From Zygnema cylindricum (Eukaryota; Streptophyta; Zygnematophyceae; Zygnematales; Zygnemataceae), in assembly GCA_037447655.1 (NCBI GenBank), contig JBBHKE010002092.1, forward strand, positions 68,129 to 132,128: a stretch of 64,000 nucleotides of DNA, in the 5' to 3' direction. The position numbers and the translations under genes are program-made. The notes under the pieces were generated by a model. The model saw only the letters and a list, made by a program, of their open reading frames with translations, was not told the origin of the DNA and did no database searches. Position 1 is the stretch's first letter, and the number at the start of each line of letters is the position of its first letter. Shown one piece after another: positions 31,829-45,100 of this stretch.

Positions 31829-33410
31829 CTCTCATGGGCAGATAAAAGCCGTAGAAGGAAAAGTACAGTACTGTACTGTAGCGGTTCCCATCACGGCCCT
31901 CGCCCGCGACTCCCCATCCTACGCTTCCCTTTTTCTTATTTTTGGATTACATTGCAGTACACCGCGAATCATTATTAACGTCAAAGTTTAAATGGTTGAG
32001 TTGCAAATTGATCGATAGAGAATTAAACGTCATGTCTAAATTTTGAAAAACATTCGGACAAAAAAAAAAATCTGTGAGTTTTGAGGTATTTTTTATTTAA
32101 ACCGTCAGATTTGGACGATCGGACGGTCGCTGATCAAAGTAGCGATCTAAGAAGATCACATGAAAAGCCCATAACACAACTCATCCTACGCCGTGTCAGT
32201 TCGCTTAAATTTCGTCCAGCGGCGTGCGCTGTACTATGATCATACGTCAGATTTGTACGTTCGTACAAGAGTGTGCACAAACGCTCACACATACAGTATG
32301 CCCACTCTACGCGAGTTTTGTGCCAAGTTTTGTGCGCCTACCAAAGGCCTACCATAAAAACGCCTACTTTTGAACTATGGTTCAAAACCTCAACGCGTGG
32401 ACAGTCGCGTTTCACATTTTTAAGTGTGTCAGAACGTTTGTCGTCAAGTTTTGATACGATTTCAGGGTTATCGTACCTTTATGCACAGAAGCTGTACATC
32501 TATGTGCGTAACATGTACAGTGAAATCCTGCTGACGTTTGCGCGGAATACAAAACGAACGTATGCATAAGTCAACTCCCATTGTAAAATCTTTTACTTTT
32601 GATCTACGATGTACAGGACAATGCAGTACAGTAGTACTGTACTGTACAGTACAGACGTACAGTGCGCCAAATCATCATCTACAAATTTTTCATTACATCC
32701 TATGTATGAACTATGAAGTACTATGAAGATCTGAAGTATGAAGTATGTACTTGTGAAGCTACAATGTCCGATGCCTCACAACCGTTTCGTCCATGGCTTC
32801 CCCAATTTTACGGTATTTAGGAATTGGCACACTTCTTTGGTAATTGCCTTCCACTCGGCTTATGTGGATAAGTTGATCACATCATTTTTACTGAGCTGAT
32901 ATCAGTGTGAACACACTCTTGACTGGTGAGCACGGGGACGAATCAGTGTCAATATAGTGAACATACCAGCACGCCACCATGTTACTCATCCATGCTAATA
33001 CATAATATTGCGGGGTAAAAAATGCATCCTACGACTCTACATTACCTGTGGACTTTGATGAATTTAAAATTACTGATGGTGGATAGGACGGTGGCCCTTC
33101 TAGGATGCTTGCAGTGTCGAGATCAACTATTCCTTTCTTCGTAAAGAAGCTTCAGTACAGCAATGAGAGGTTCCAGTACAGAAATTTCAATTTTCCCTGT
33201 TAACAAGATGGACGCCATGGCTGATTTTCGGATCACAAAACGCCACTGGATGCCCGCAGTGGCTGTTCGAAATTGCAGCAACCCTAACTGTGCGCTGAAG
33301 TTTACAAATTATGTCAGGAAGTGAGTGGTGTTTTTACTTTACTTTTACTTTTCTGTTTTTGCGTTGCAGTATTTTCTTTTCCACTTTAAAGCATTAAGAA
33401 GATAATTGCT
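31829..33410. other. Upstream region of PYD3; no exon resolved
   Basis: A lone TACACCG end (tacaccgcgaatcatta) occurs at 31,962. Palindromic tgtactgtacagtac-type repeats occur near 31,862 and 32,618-32,665. The missing N-terminal exon(s) of PYD3 should lie here or upstream, but no segment resembles the expected N-terminus. A short open stretch from an ATG at 33,208 to 33,320 ends at a good donor (gaa|gtgagt) but does not match the family and is out of phase with the next exon. Confidence 0.35.
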
Positions 33411-33411
33411 T

Positions 33412-33922
33412 CCTCCCTCTCCCTCTCTCCCTCTCTTCATTCCTCCCTCTCTCAATCTCGCTTTATTTTACCTTTCCCCCTGTTCCCCTCTCACCCTCTT
33501 ACTCTGTCACTTTCTCGCCCTCTCCCGCACTCTCAAAGTCTTCTTCATCCCCTCTCCCCATCTATCCGACCCCCATTCCCCCCTCTCCCCTCCTACCCCC
33601 TCTCTCCCTCCTATCTCCCCCCTTTTCCCCCTCCCATTTTCCTTACTCTCAATCTCCCCCTATATCCATTCAACCTTTCCCCAGTCTCAGCCTCTCCGCA
33701 TCCCCCGCTCTACCTCCATCTCTCACAGCCCATCTTCCTACATCACCGCCCTCTCTCTCCCTCTCTCACTCCCTCGCCTTTTTCCTCCCTTTCTCCACCA
33801 TCCCTCACTCACTCTCGTCCTCCCTTTACCGGCCCTTCTCCCCCTCCCCCCCTCTCCCTTTCTCCTTATCTGCTCCTCTCCCCTCTCCCCTCTCCCCCCT
33901 CCTTCCTCTCCCCTCTTTCCAG
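33412..33922 (+). repeat. 500-bp pyrimidine-rich tract before PYD3 exon
   Basis: Almost uninterrupted C/T sequence (ctccctctctccctctct and similar) running into the acceptor ctctttccag at 33,922. Long Ser/Pro/Leu frames here are composition artefacts. Confidence 0.9.
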
Positions 33923-36900
33923 GCCTACCGTTTCTGTGCCTCTCCAGAGCAGCTTCGCCCCCCCCGTATCGTTCGAGTGGGAGTGGTCCAGAATGCCATC
34001 GTGGCCTCTCCCTCTGCCCCTTATGGGGAGCAGAGAGAGGCGATTTGGGGGAGAGTGGAGACACTCATCAGTGCCGCAGGAGAGGCAGGAGTTAATGTGC
34101 TTTGTCTGCAGGTAAGAGGAAGAGGGAGAGAGAGGGGAATAGAGTGGGAAGTGGAGGGCTGGGAGAGTGTGGGGAATGGAGGGGGAAGAGGGAGAAGCCT
34201 GGAGAATGTGGGGAATAGCGGGGGAAGAGGGAGGGGCCGGGAGACGTGGGGAATGGAGGGGGAAGAGGGAGAAGCCGGGAGAGTGTGGAGAATAGAGGAA
34301 GAGGAGGGAGGGTCCGGGAAAAGGGTTTGAGGAAGAGAGGGGGAGACAGAGTGGAAGGTCAGAAGTGGGAAAGGGTGAGAGGAAGGTGAAGGTGAGAGAC
34401 TGGAGACAAATGATGCTGCAGGAGAGAGGGAGTGGAATAGGGAGAGGGAGAGTGAGAGGGAGAGAAATGCAAGGGTGTGTGTGCTTTTGGGGAGGGAGAG
34501 GGAGAGGAGGGAAAAAGGAAGAAGTATAAGCTGAGAGGCATAGGGCCCAGTATTGCCTTGCGTGAGTGCATGAGTTGTTTACCTTTGTGTCCGAAATGAA
34601 GTTTCTGTCATGTTTGAGATGTCGAATGTTTGTTTTTTTCAGTGGGAAAGTTGGTAGGGATTCTCTAAAGGTCCCGATAGATCATCGATAGAAAACGTCG
34701 ATGTCATGTTTCCCAATTTTGGTCTAAATAGTGTTGACCCTTCACCACTGAGTATGCTCTGCACACATTGAAAACGAAGTAAGTTTTTGTCAAACAATTC
34801 TGAATTTGAAATATACTTCAAAAAGTTGTTGGTTAGAAAGCTCGGTAACATGTAATAAATAGTAATAGTAATAGTAAGCATTAATTAGTAAATGACTTCA
34901 TAGAGTCCTAATTAAACTGTTTATCAAACGCGATACTTTTTCATGCCACCGGTTTTTTTTTCTTCTTTATATGGAAGTCTTTAGAAACATGGTACTATTG
35001 AGACTTTTTATAGTTTTCAATAAAGGTTACATAAGGTTATGTACATTTTAGGCGTCTCTGGTATTTTGTGCGTCTCTGGTATTTTGTGGGGAAGTTTGAA
35101 ATGCTTTCCCTTAAGTTTGTCCACTTACAGGCTATCTTCCTTTTCCCTACGCCTCCTCCTCCCTCTCCCTTCATCTCTCTCCTTTCTCCTTCCTATTCTT
35201 CCTCTTCTGTCCTCCCCTCTTCCTCTCTTTCCTTCCCCCTCCCTGTTGCTTCACCTCCCTCACACTCTTCCTTTCCCCTCTCTCTTCCTTTTATCCCGTC
35301 TTCTCTTCCCTCCTCGTCCCTCCCTTCCTCCTCGTCCCTCCCTCTGCCTCCATTCCCCTTCTCTCTCTGTCTCTCTCGCAGGAGGCTTGGCCGATGCCTT
35401 TTGCCTTCTGCACTCGAGAACGAAGTTGGTGTGAATTCGCGGAATCGGCAGTTAGTGGGGAAAGTACAAAAATCATACAAAAATTAGCGCGGAAATATAA
35501 TATGGTTATTGTGAGCCCCATTTTGGAAAGGGACGAGGAACATGGAGACACTATATGGAATACGGCAGTTGTGGTGGGAAATCACGGAAATGTTATTGGA
35601 AAACATAGAAAGGTCAGATTTCGTTGGTTTATTGATCTTTCCCCTCTCCCCTCCCTTCCCCCAAGGTCTTTTTGCTCTTGCTTCAATTATTTGGAGTACA
35701 AAATGGTTTTATCCCTTCGTTTTTTTATTTGTACCTCGAACCTTTTTCAATTGACCTACGCTAGTTGGTACTTTGAAAAAAAAAAAAAAAAACAAAAATA
35801 AAACACTTTCCATGTTCCCCATGGTCTATTTCCAAATAATATACTCCACCATCCACACTGGAAAACATAATTTCAAAAAATGTTTTCCACCATCCAGACT
35901 AAATCATGTACATTCATTCTCAAAATTTACATCTTGTGGTGCTCAGTGAGGTGTGTTCGCCAAAAATGATCCACACTAAATTATATACACACTGGAAAAT
36001 CCATTCAGAACCACATTCCGCGAGTGGGAGACTTCAACGAGAGCACCTATTATATGGAGGGAAACACGGGGCATCCCGTATTTGAAACCGTTTTTGGGAA
36101 AATTGGGGTAAATATTTGCTACGGACGTCACCACCCGATGAACTGGCAAGCCTTTGGGATGAATGGAGCCGAGATTGTCTTCAATCCTTCGGCAACTGTG
36201 GGGGAACTTAGTGAACCTATGTGGAGTATTGAGGTAGGAGATACTTTCAAAGGACCACTTTCTACTGATCTTTTGTTTTTTTGTGTATCTTTGTGTTCTT
36301 GCTTTCTTTGAGTTTTGTATAATGAGGGGAGCTTCGGAGTCGAGTTTCATTAGGGACCGATGGGATTTTAGTGAGTCTAAGTGGAGTAGTTTGGGTCAGA
36401 CGACACAGTTTTTTTTGTTTTTTTTTTTTGTCCTTTTTTTCCTATGTGGCGATTTTTGGGACCATATGCCATTCTTTTTGTCCTGATTCAGTTCATATTC
36501 ATTTCTTGTTCATTTTCTCTCTCGTCTCATTGCCTTTTTCCATCCTATTATATCTTTCCTTCACTCTTGTTTCTTCTTTCTTTTCGAGTCCGAGTTCTCT
36601 TTGCCTCGTTCTTCTTTCTTCCCTCTCTCTTTCCTCCTCTGTTCTTTTATCTATTTTTCTTCTCTTTTCTCTGGTCTCTTTTTTTTTCACCTTTTTGGAG
36701 GTTATGTATGCTATTCTCAGCCTTTATCCCTTTCATCCAAAATAAGTTGGAAAACCTGTCATCACAGTTCTCGTCCACACTCCATTCACCAGAACTTCAT
36801 CGAGGATTTAAATAAAAATGTACAAAAATCTTATAAAATACTCCACAGAAATCTTCCAATAAGAAGGATTAACGTACCTCTTGAAAGAATTATGACTTTT

Positions 36901-37260
36901 TCGCAGGCTCGAAACGCCGCAATCGCTAACAGTTATTTTGTCGGTGCAATTAACCGAGTGGGAACCGAAACTTTTCCCAACGCTTTTACATCTGGAGATG
37001 GAAAACCTGCCCACAAAGATTTTGGGCATTTCTACGGGTCGAGTTATTTTGCTTCTCCGGACGCTTCTCGTACTCCAAGTCTCTCTCGGTGTCGTGACGG
37101 TCTTATGATTGCCGACATGGATTTGAACCTTTGTCAACAAGTGAAAGACAAATGGGGTTTTAGAATGACAGCTCGATATGAAATGTATGCCCAGTTTTTC
37201 CAAAAGTACATTTCAAGTAACTTTGTACCTCAAGTTATTCGAGATCCAGCTCTCGGTTGA
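33923..37260 (+). CDS. PYD3: Beta-ureidopropionase (beta-alanine synthase), 5' end missing
   Basis: Catalyses the last step of pyrimidine breakdown, hydrolysing N-carbamoyl-beta-alanine to beta-alanine, CO2 and ammonia (nitrilase superfamily, normally cytosolic). Exons found: 33923-34111, 35382-35612, 36009-36233, 36907-37260, all phase 0, giving 332 residues. The family has about 380-410, so roughly 75 N-terminal residues (and the start codon) are unresolved. Visible motifs: [20 protein letters not shown]; the catalytic Glu at the exon junction ([17 protein letters not shown]); [19 protein letters not shown]; the catalytic Lys in [16 protein letters not shown]; the nucleophilic Cys in [12 protein letters not shown]; and [19 protein letters not shown]. 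Similarity to plant PYD3 is very high. The tail DPALG is the family's usual end. Confidence 0.92.
34112..34530 (+). repeat. Purine-rich tract after PYD3 exon
   Basis: A roughly 420-base G/A-rich stretch containing a diverged tandem motif of about 60 bases (ggggaatggagggggaagag) begins directly at the donor of the 33,923-34,111 exon. It is complementary in composition to the pyrimidine tract before that exon. Confidence 0.85.
35140..35381 (+). repeat. Pyrimidine-rich tract before PYD3 exon at 35,382
   Basis: C/T-rich stretch of about 240 bases ending in the acceptor tctctctcgcag. A similar T/C-rich block lies at 36,400-36,710 in the last intron. Confidence 0.85.
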
Positions 37261-39150
37261 TAGGAGATGTGGTCCTTTGGTATATTTCTTTGGAGTTAGT
37301 TTCAGGTTTCGGGTTAAGGATTTTATGAAAAGTCTACAATATTAGGTCATCTAGTCTTCTCGTACGAAGAGCTACAAAATGCAATGTATATACGTGGTTT
37401 AGTTTCATGTAGAGCGTAATATCTCGTGTGTACTATCTTCTTATTTAGGAGAGCTTTGACTTATTCTTGTGCCTCGCCGTCTAGTAGTGTTGATTCATTT
37501 AAAAGATCCCTGTCGGTTCGCCAGTAAGACAAAACCAGATGAGAAAAATGTTTTTTGTGGCTTGTGTTAATTTGACAAGGCACATTGTTTGATATAAGTG
37601 AGCAATTTCTTTTGTTTCATCACGACGTGGGTGGTTAAAACTTGTTTGTTTTTGCAGATGGTGGGAAATCTCTGTCACCGCTGTTACTGTTTTTTGTATT
37701 GGAAGTTTTTGCAATTTGAATCGTTACCATTGAGATCTATCGCAGTTGATGAACCACATTGGCTGATAAAACTGGTGCTGTATGGGAAATTTTTGGGTGC
37801 AAACTGAAAAGTATGAAAGGATATTTTGTGTGCACTGTACAAATATTGTTAAGAATTTGATCTGAAAAGTTCGTCTGGAGTTGGTAAGGGAGAAAGGGAG
37901 AGTGATGCAAAAAGAAAAGCAGATTTATTTCCTGGAAATAAAGGGGTTTGGACAGCAGTTCACCTTATAGCACCCCTAAATCCAAACATTTTCTGAATTT
38001 CGCTCAAAAGATCCAGTTTCTTGGAAAGCTTATTTCGCAGAACGTAGTCCCGCCCCTTGTTTTCTGTATAGCTTGCTTCCCTCCGCATTTAATTTTTCAG
38101 TTTTTGCTTTGCCGTCCACGTTTTCTGGTTCCTATACACTCAGATGGTTTACCATCGCTCTTTCTTAACTAAGTCTCGCAATTTGGACTGGAATATCATT
38201 GTACCGGCTGGCATCAGAGGGAAACCGCCACTATTAATATCAATGATATTTGACACAATGCCAAGAAGGTCAATACTGCTTTAGACTAAAACACAACATC
38301 TGTGTTCGTAAGTAAAACTGATGCGTTAAACAAACTGGGAGTACACATGATGAAGCATGCTTACGAATACACTGAAAAACACAGTCGTGAATTTCGGGTG
38401 GCTAACAAATTCTTGTCATTCGTCTTTTAACATTCTCATAGTTTTGTTTCAATAAAGACCCGTCATTTTTTTTTTTGGCTTCCAAATGGCAACTAGTTCT
38501 TAAAAAAAATCAAAATATAATATAATACTAATAAATTGTCATTTTGGAGCACAACTTACACAAAACACTGATCTGCTCACACAAACTTCATATCCAGCAA
38601 CTTCCATACAGAATATGCTTGTGCGAGATTATTAATCAAACCTTTCTCACTCATATACGGCTCGTGCGCAAATTGGCAGAATCCTTTATAACTCACTGAA
38701 ACAGCGTGCGTCCAGAATACTTTCCCGCAAAACTAGACAATGTAGATAACTCCACACTGGTTTCAAAGAGCTTCTGTGTTCTTTCACAATCCATTGCAGT
38801 CTTTTAATCATCACCAACATCAATTTCGCTCTCATCATTATGTCATATCTAGAAACGCCAGCACTACGTTCGAAATGCCATACAATATCAACAGATCAAA
38901 ATTCTACAGTGCAAAAACTAGCCTAGACAACATATCTACAACAACTGTAGCATATCTCATTCCTAAAAACCCTACAAAGTCATCAACGGCAAAATTGGCC
39001 CCGCGAGGAGTTGGTCTCCGTTTGGACAAAGTCAACCAGTTGACTAGTTACAATTGAGGAAAATGGAAGAGTTCTTGGAAAATAGGTGCACTAAGAAACG
39101 CTTTCCTCTTCTACATGACTGAAAGGATCTTGAAAATGTCAAAAATTGAC
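37261..39150. other. Convergent intergenic region between PYD3 and PPOX
   Basis: No gene supported. PYD3 (plus) and the oxidase (minus) converge here, so both 3' untranslated regions lie in it. A caataaag motif at about 38,450 is too far from PYD3 to be assigned. Short frames of 70-90 codons show no family resemblance. Confidence 0.5.
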
Positions 39151-42100
39151 TCAGCTCAAAACAGTCGAGTCACCAAGTGGAGACTTGGAGGCCATCGTAA
39201 AGAGATGAGGACCTCCTGTTTTATTCAAGTCGGAAATCACTTGTCCCGCTATATCATAACCAGAAAGCATTGCTTTTCCAACAGCTAAACCTCCTCGATG
39301 ATTACCTGAGACACTCGATAAGCAGGAGAAAGAAGTTATCGCTGAGATAAAGGAATACTTCAACCCTTGCACACATCATCATCTTTGATCCAGTGCTCGA
39401 AGCTTTTAATACGACAAAAAATTAAGAGAATCCAAAACGAAAGTCAATGAAAAGAATCAAAGACAAGAAAAAGAATCAAAGGATCAAAGAATTCAAAGAA
39501 ACAATGAAAGAGAATTATAAAAGGTGACCTTACCCGCATAATAGAAGCCTGGCAGATCTTTCTCCAGCTTATCTATGGCTTGAAGGACTTTGCCATAGCC
39601 TATTCCATATTCAGGAAATGCCTCCTTCCACAAAACATGCCTGTAGCCAGTTGAACGAGGATGTCAGGAAGGGTCCATTTTAGGCATTACAATTATTCAA
39701 ATTTCAAGGTGCACGATTTACTTGGAGTCTGTGTAACAAAGGTCTCAGAAAGTAGACATCATAAACCAAAACAGGCTGAACAGAATAATAAGATGATCAG
39801 ATATTTCTAATTACACAGCTTGAATGTGGTTGTTAGTTGAGGATAAACTGCAAAAGGTCATAAGAAAATCAAAAAACTCTGAGGAAGCCCTCCATAAGGG
39901 GCATGACAAGATTCATTGGCTTGAGCAGAATGCATACATCCGATTTAAGATCCTTCGTAAAAAAAATCAATAATAGACGGGTTTTGAACCTGAAGCTAAA
40001 GAGTTTCTCCCTTTTCTACAGTCATTAAGAGGATACTTTCAGAGTGAATATGCTTCTTCAGTTCATGCGTGCCTCCCAAACTATAAATACAAGGGGCTGT
40101 AATGATCAAGAGTTCCAGTTTTTTTTCTTCAGCAATTGAAACCAACGGGTTTATTTGAGCATTGACTAAACCGTTTACAAAAAATATCTTAGAGTGAGAC
40201 GTTTATCTGCTCCTTATTTGTCCTATTCGTGTCTTATTTTTCCTATCTTTATAGTTCTTATTCTTCCTACCTTTGTAATCAGAACAACCAAAACCTTACT
40301 GGTAGTAAGTCATTCAAGACATCAAATCCTGACATATCCTAATCAAATCAGCAAGTTTCTTTGAACAATTTTTTTAAACATTCATGCTCACCGGCTAAAA
40401 ACTGGAGGATTTGCCACACCCACAAGTTTCTGAAGATCGTGCACTGCAATTCTTTGAAGGTCCTCGCTGTCCCACCAATGCCACATGTGGTTTTTTTTAA
40501 ACATTCTTCCAATTTCATTTTTCTTTTCTTTTGCAGAATATAGAATTCAACCAACAGATTAAATTGGAGAGATGCTTTCTGCTATTTGACTACCTTAGGA
40601 TGTAATGCCTCTGTTTACTCTATACTCACCTGTTTTACCACTCGAACTACTTGCGGGAAGGACTTACCTATACCAAAATCCATTTATCCCGAAACGAAAA
40701 TTACCGATCCTTCTGACTGTAGCATTTCATGGACCTCCTCTTTCATCTGTTCAGCATAATCAGCGAGGCTTTCACCGCCAAAGAACCTAAAAACGAAGTT
40801 CAACTAAAATAGACGTCCAACACCATAACTTACGATGGTTTTAGAGCTAGTTCGCGGTTACGACTGCCTCCGATAAATGTAGTATAAACAACATGACCTG
40901 GTGGAGCCCTATCGGGAAACATGAAGGATGAGAAGAGGGTTCCTGCTTTAACAAAACATTCCCCAGCAATGCATTAGCATAGCAGGAGATTAAGGCAACG
41001 TGACACTCGCAATCAGATAAGCATACCATCAAGGAGCTCTCCGAAGAGCCATACAAAGATAAGACTAAAACCTCGGAACAAAGTCAAAAAGCATTGAAAA
41101 TCTCAAGAAAAGAAAGATAAGGGCAATAAAGCAAATATGCTGGCAGTAGTATGAGTGTGAATGTATCTCGATGAAAACAGGTATTTTAAATTCAGCTACC
41201 AGACAGAAGATCCTATCATTTTAGATACAAAAATCCACGTCGCAGTTGAAAACCCTAGTGTCATCAGACACTAGTAAATTCGGGTTTAAAACTCTGTTCA
41301 AACTGACATTCTGTTTGAACTTCCAGTGAAATAGATGTGTAACAAGAAACAAACCCGAATCCATGACTTAAAGATTAGAGATCTACCGATACTTTGCAGA
41401 CGACTGGGTCCCTGTTCCACTGAGGGCACTAACACCCCAAATCCAGGCAGAGGGTGTTCAACGTCTTGTGTGCGGAACGCAGTTAGGACAACACTCATAG
41501 GCTGATACGTTACAGGGGGAAGCTCAGGCTTGTACTGCAAACCTTCCTTAAAAAACTTCACTTGCTGTAGCTTATGAAAAGGGGCCTGCACCAAAATAGT
41601 CAAAGTCACATACTCTACTCCCTGAATGAAAGGTATCGGTTTCTTTATTTCAGACTCAAAGAAATTATTTGTTGCATGGTAAATCAGAGGCAACCGTAAG
41701 AATAGCAAGGCTATTTTTAAACAGAGGAGCAAATGTGTTTCCACACTTAGTCCAACCTAGTGTCAAACTTGTCCAAAGCAAGTGAATGATGAGTGCGTGG
41801 AGATCACAGAAATTATTGTTGGAGATAAATATTCAAGAGGATGCGAAATTACAAGTGCAGAACCAATTGAAGCTCCCGAGTTATCTGCAGTCCAAAATAT
41901 CAGCGACAATAAAGCATCAAAATGCTAAAGCTCTCTCAAATCTCCAGCTTTTGGGTGTTTCTCTCAGGTAGAAAAAACAATAGAAACTAAAGAGAACAAT
42001 ACCGTCACAACAACTGCATCAAAACGTTGCTCCAGTTTTTTGCCTTCTCCATCTGGCTTTGCCCCCACGGTCCATTCACTTCGACCAGGGCTTTTCTGCT

Positions 42101-45100
42101 GGCTACAAGTCAACTCCTGAACTGACGTTTTGAAATGAAATTTGTCTCGTCCAATATGATCTGCAAAAGCATTTGGCAATGTCTGCAACCAGATAAAACA
42201 AACAAAAAATCCTCATATCACGCTCTCATGCCAACCGCCTGATGGACTGAAGTTATCTAGCTACTTACACTCTACTGTCGACCCAACACGTGCAACGAAA
42301 TGACGCTCTCAGCAAGTGAAGTTTTATGGCATCTTCTACCATAACGGCATCTTCTGTCATGAACTCCAGTATGATTTCATGCAGGTTAAAGTAACACACG
42401 CCCCAAAGAAAAGAAAAGTAACATTTTGAGTAGTACCAAAAGAAATGCAATGGGTAAATGGGACAAACCTGCATGCCTCCCAGAAAAGAGAAGGAGCCTT
42501 TCACTGTTTTCTTCTTTTCTAAAGATTTAGAATTTGCAGTCTTCTTCTTTACTTTTGCAGCAGAAATTGCGCCAAGAAACAGCGAGCCATGACTACAAGA
42601 CCCCCACAAAAAAATAACTTCACAATAGTCACGGACATCCAACACTGATGTGCTTCACATGTTATAAATTGGAGTGACGGGAAGACAGATGGCATGTATG
42701 TTCGCCCCATGACCTCATGATAGCCTGCCATAAAAAAAATGGACCTTTTCCAACACAACCAGGATATTATCTCACAACACAATTCTGCACAAGGCTGTAC
42801 GTGAAGACACAGTCCAAGAAGAAAGAAATTCAAAGGAAACCCCAAAGAAAGACAAATTAATTTACAGGGGGCTTTACCTTTTCTCAAATTCCCACAGCTG
42901 AGGAAAGGCGTGCCTCACCTGCATGACAAACACGTTCTTCATTAATTTTGTCCATGTCCATGTCCATCATTTCTGATTCTACAGGGCCCAAAACTGCAAA
43001 ACCTGCACAGTCTGTTTCGGTACTGCCCTGATCATGAAAACAGACATTATTGATTTAAAAGAACAATACACCTCCCTCAAAGGATCGACCCACTGAACAA
43101 TACAAATCAGCATAAAAGACATGGCTTCTTGCTTCTTTTGTGAAGTACAATAAGAAGCTTCTCGCAGACACCACAATATGACTACTGGATATTTGAATGC
43201 TAGTCAAACTGATGATTACTTCACAATAGGGCAGAGATTAAACATTTGTAGATAGGCACATACGTGAATCCATAATTACCATCAAAAAAGATTTGAAGAT
43301 ACCTACAGAGAGGGAGTATGGATCTGAGCCAGCAGTTCCTGCGCAAAAAGGGTCTGCAAGGTACTCCACAGGCTGTCATACAACAAACTCGTAGAAATAC
43401 AAAACAATAGTTGGTAACACAGTCACCACGATACATTTGTGGCTTAATATCATATACAGGAAATCATACAACTACATGACGATGCAAAATACACTATATT
43501 ATTGCCACGTTTGATTTCCATACATTTATGTGTAACTCATTCACAAGAAGTACAGTAAAAAGCTGATCGTGGATAAATGCACTCCACTTTAGTCGTAGAG
43601 CTATTAAGAAATTCATGTTTTTTTGTTCTATAACTAGTCAGATAACCATTGTTCATGATCCTTACTGGTAGTACACCGCCCATCGCTATTAGAGTAAAGA
43701 AATTATTTGTGAAAATGCAAAAGTAGCATGCAAAAACTAATTTAGTGTAAGCTGAAGTAGAGGATTGTAGTCTATATCCTTCAGTAATGTCACTAAGATA
43801 AATTTATGATATTGGACCAAAAAAAGGCACGACCAAATTGGTGTTACAAACACCAAAAGTGACGGGCAGTGTAGTTTATATCACATTCTACATCTAGAAG
43901 CTAAAATCTGCGACATAGATCTCATGTGCGATGCACTTTGACTGACTAGCCATTGCAACGACTATCAGCGACTCGGAGACTGGACTGGAACGTCCTTAGA
44001 AAATGTAAACATACACTTGTCTGTCTGAAAGCATTAAAACAAGAGGAGATGGTCAGGATAAAATGGTACCTCCTGGCCAATATGGCGGAACAAGAAGCTC
44101 CCCAAACTGCAAATCCAAGTAGGCCATGAGCTAGTCAGTGACGGCTGCCTCTATTGGAAAATTCCCCATGTTTTTTGTACAGTTTCAGGAGTATCATCCA
44201 CAAGTTACTCACAAAACTTTACGATTCCTCACAAAACCTGAGTAACTTCCGATAGTATGATCACCCTTATCACTCATCTGGTGACTCACTTGGCAAGGCT
44301 ATCTCAGAGAAGTGCGATAGAAATTTACATAATTGAGAATCCAGAGTTGAAATCTTGACCAACTTCGCAAAAAACGAAGGCAGATAGTCAAGTAGCCTTG
44401 TGGCAAAAAACATGTGACTGGGTTGCAAGTCCTGTGGGTCCTCAAAACAGAAAGAATACGAACAACACAAGAGCAGAGGAAACATGATGCCACAGCAGTC
44501 AACGCCAAGGGCAATGCAGGAACCAACACGAGCTGCTTTCAGGAATGGCATGCTTGACTGTACCTCTCCACAGTTTCATTCCCTCCTGGTACCTGAAGTC
44601 TTCGCTTCCACATGAGAGGCTCCGCTAACATACGCAGCTAAACAGCAACAAAACCAGGAGTTCTCTTAATTAAACATTTGCAATTTAAGAACATAAGACA
44701 CGTTGGTTGAAAAACTTGCAGCTCCAGCAGTTTTGTTCTAATATGGCGAAATAAGACCAGAACAATATCGTACCTTAGCTGGGGTAGAAAGAAGTTTTGT
44801 AGCTAAAAAGCCCAGAGGATTTGTAGGAAGCTGTAATCATGCAGCAAATAACGTCAGAAGAAATAGATGAAAACAGATTGCCACGAACGACATTTGCAGT
44901 GGCTTCAGATGCCAGGCTGTGACTCGACAACCCTTTTTTAATCCTTAACAAACATAAGCTCTGGCAAAGTTTTCAGATAGCATAAAAGATCTAATCAGCT
45001 CAAACAAACAGAAGGGTTTTCCTCACATCGAGGACTCCTATGCAGAGGTATTGATGTGAATATTAAAGGACACAGCAGCTAACCAAAGCATTTCAAGACA

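Noticed and set aside
33208-33320. Short ORF (MDAMADFRITKRHW...) ending at a good donor, considered as PYD3 exon 1
   Set aside because: It does not resemble the PYD3 N-terminus and its phase (2) does not fit the phase-0 exon at 33,923.
33406-34095. 229-codon Pro/Ser/Leu-rich frame
   Set aside because: It reads the pyrimidine-rich intron of PYD3 in a different frame from the true exon.
40705-40786. Counting the 82-base segment as a constitutive PPOX exon
   Set aside because: Exon 14 to the exon at 40,466 is in phase and gives the family length; inclusion causes a stop.
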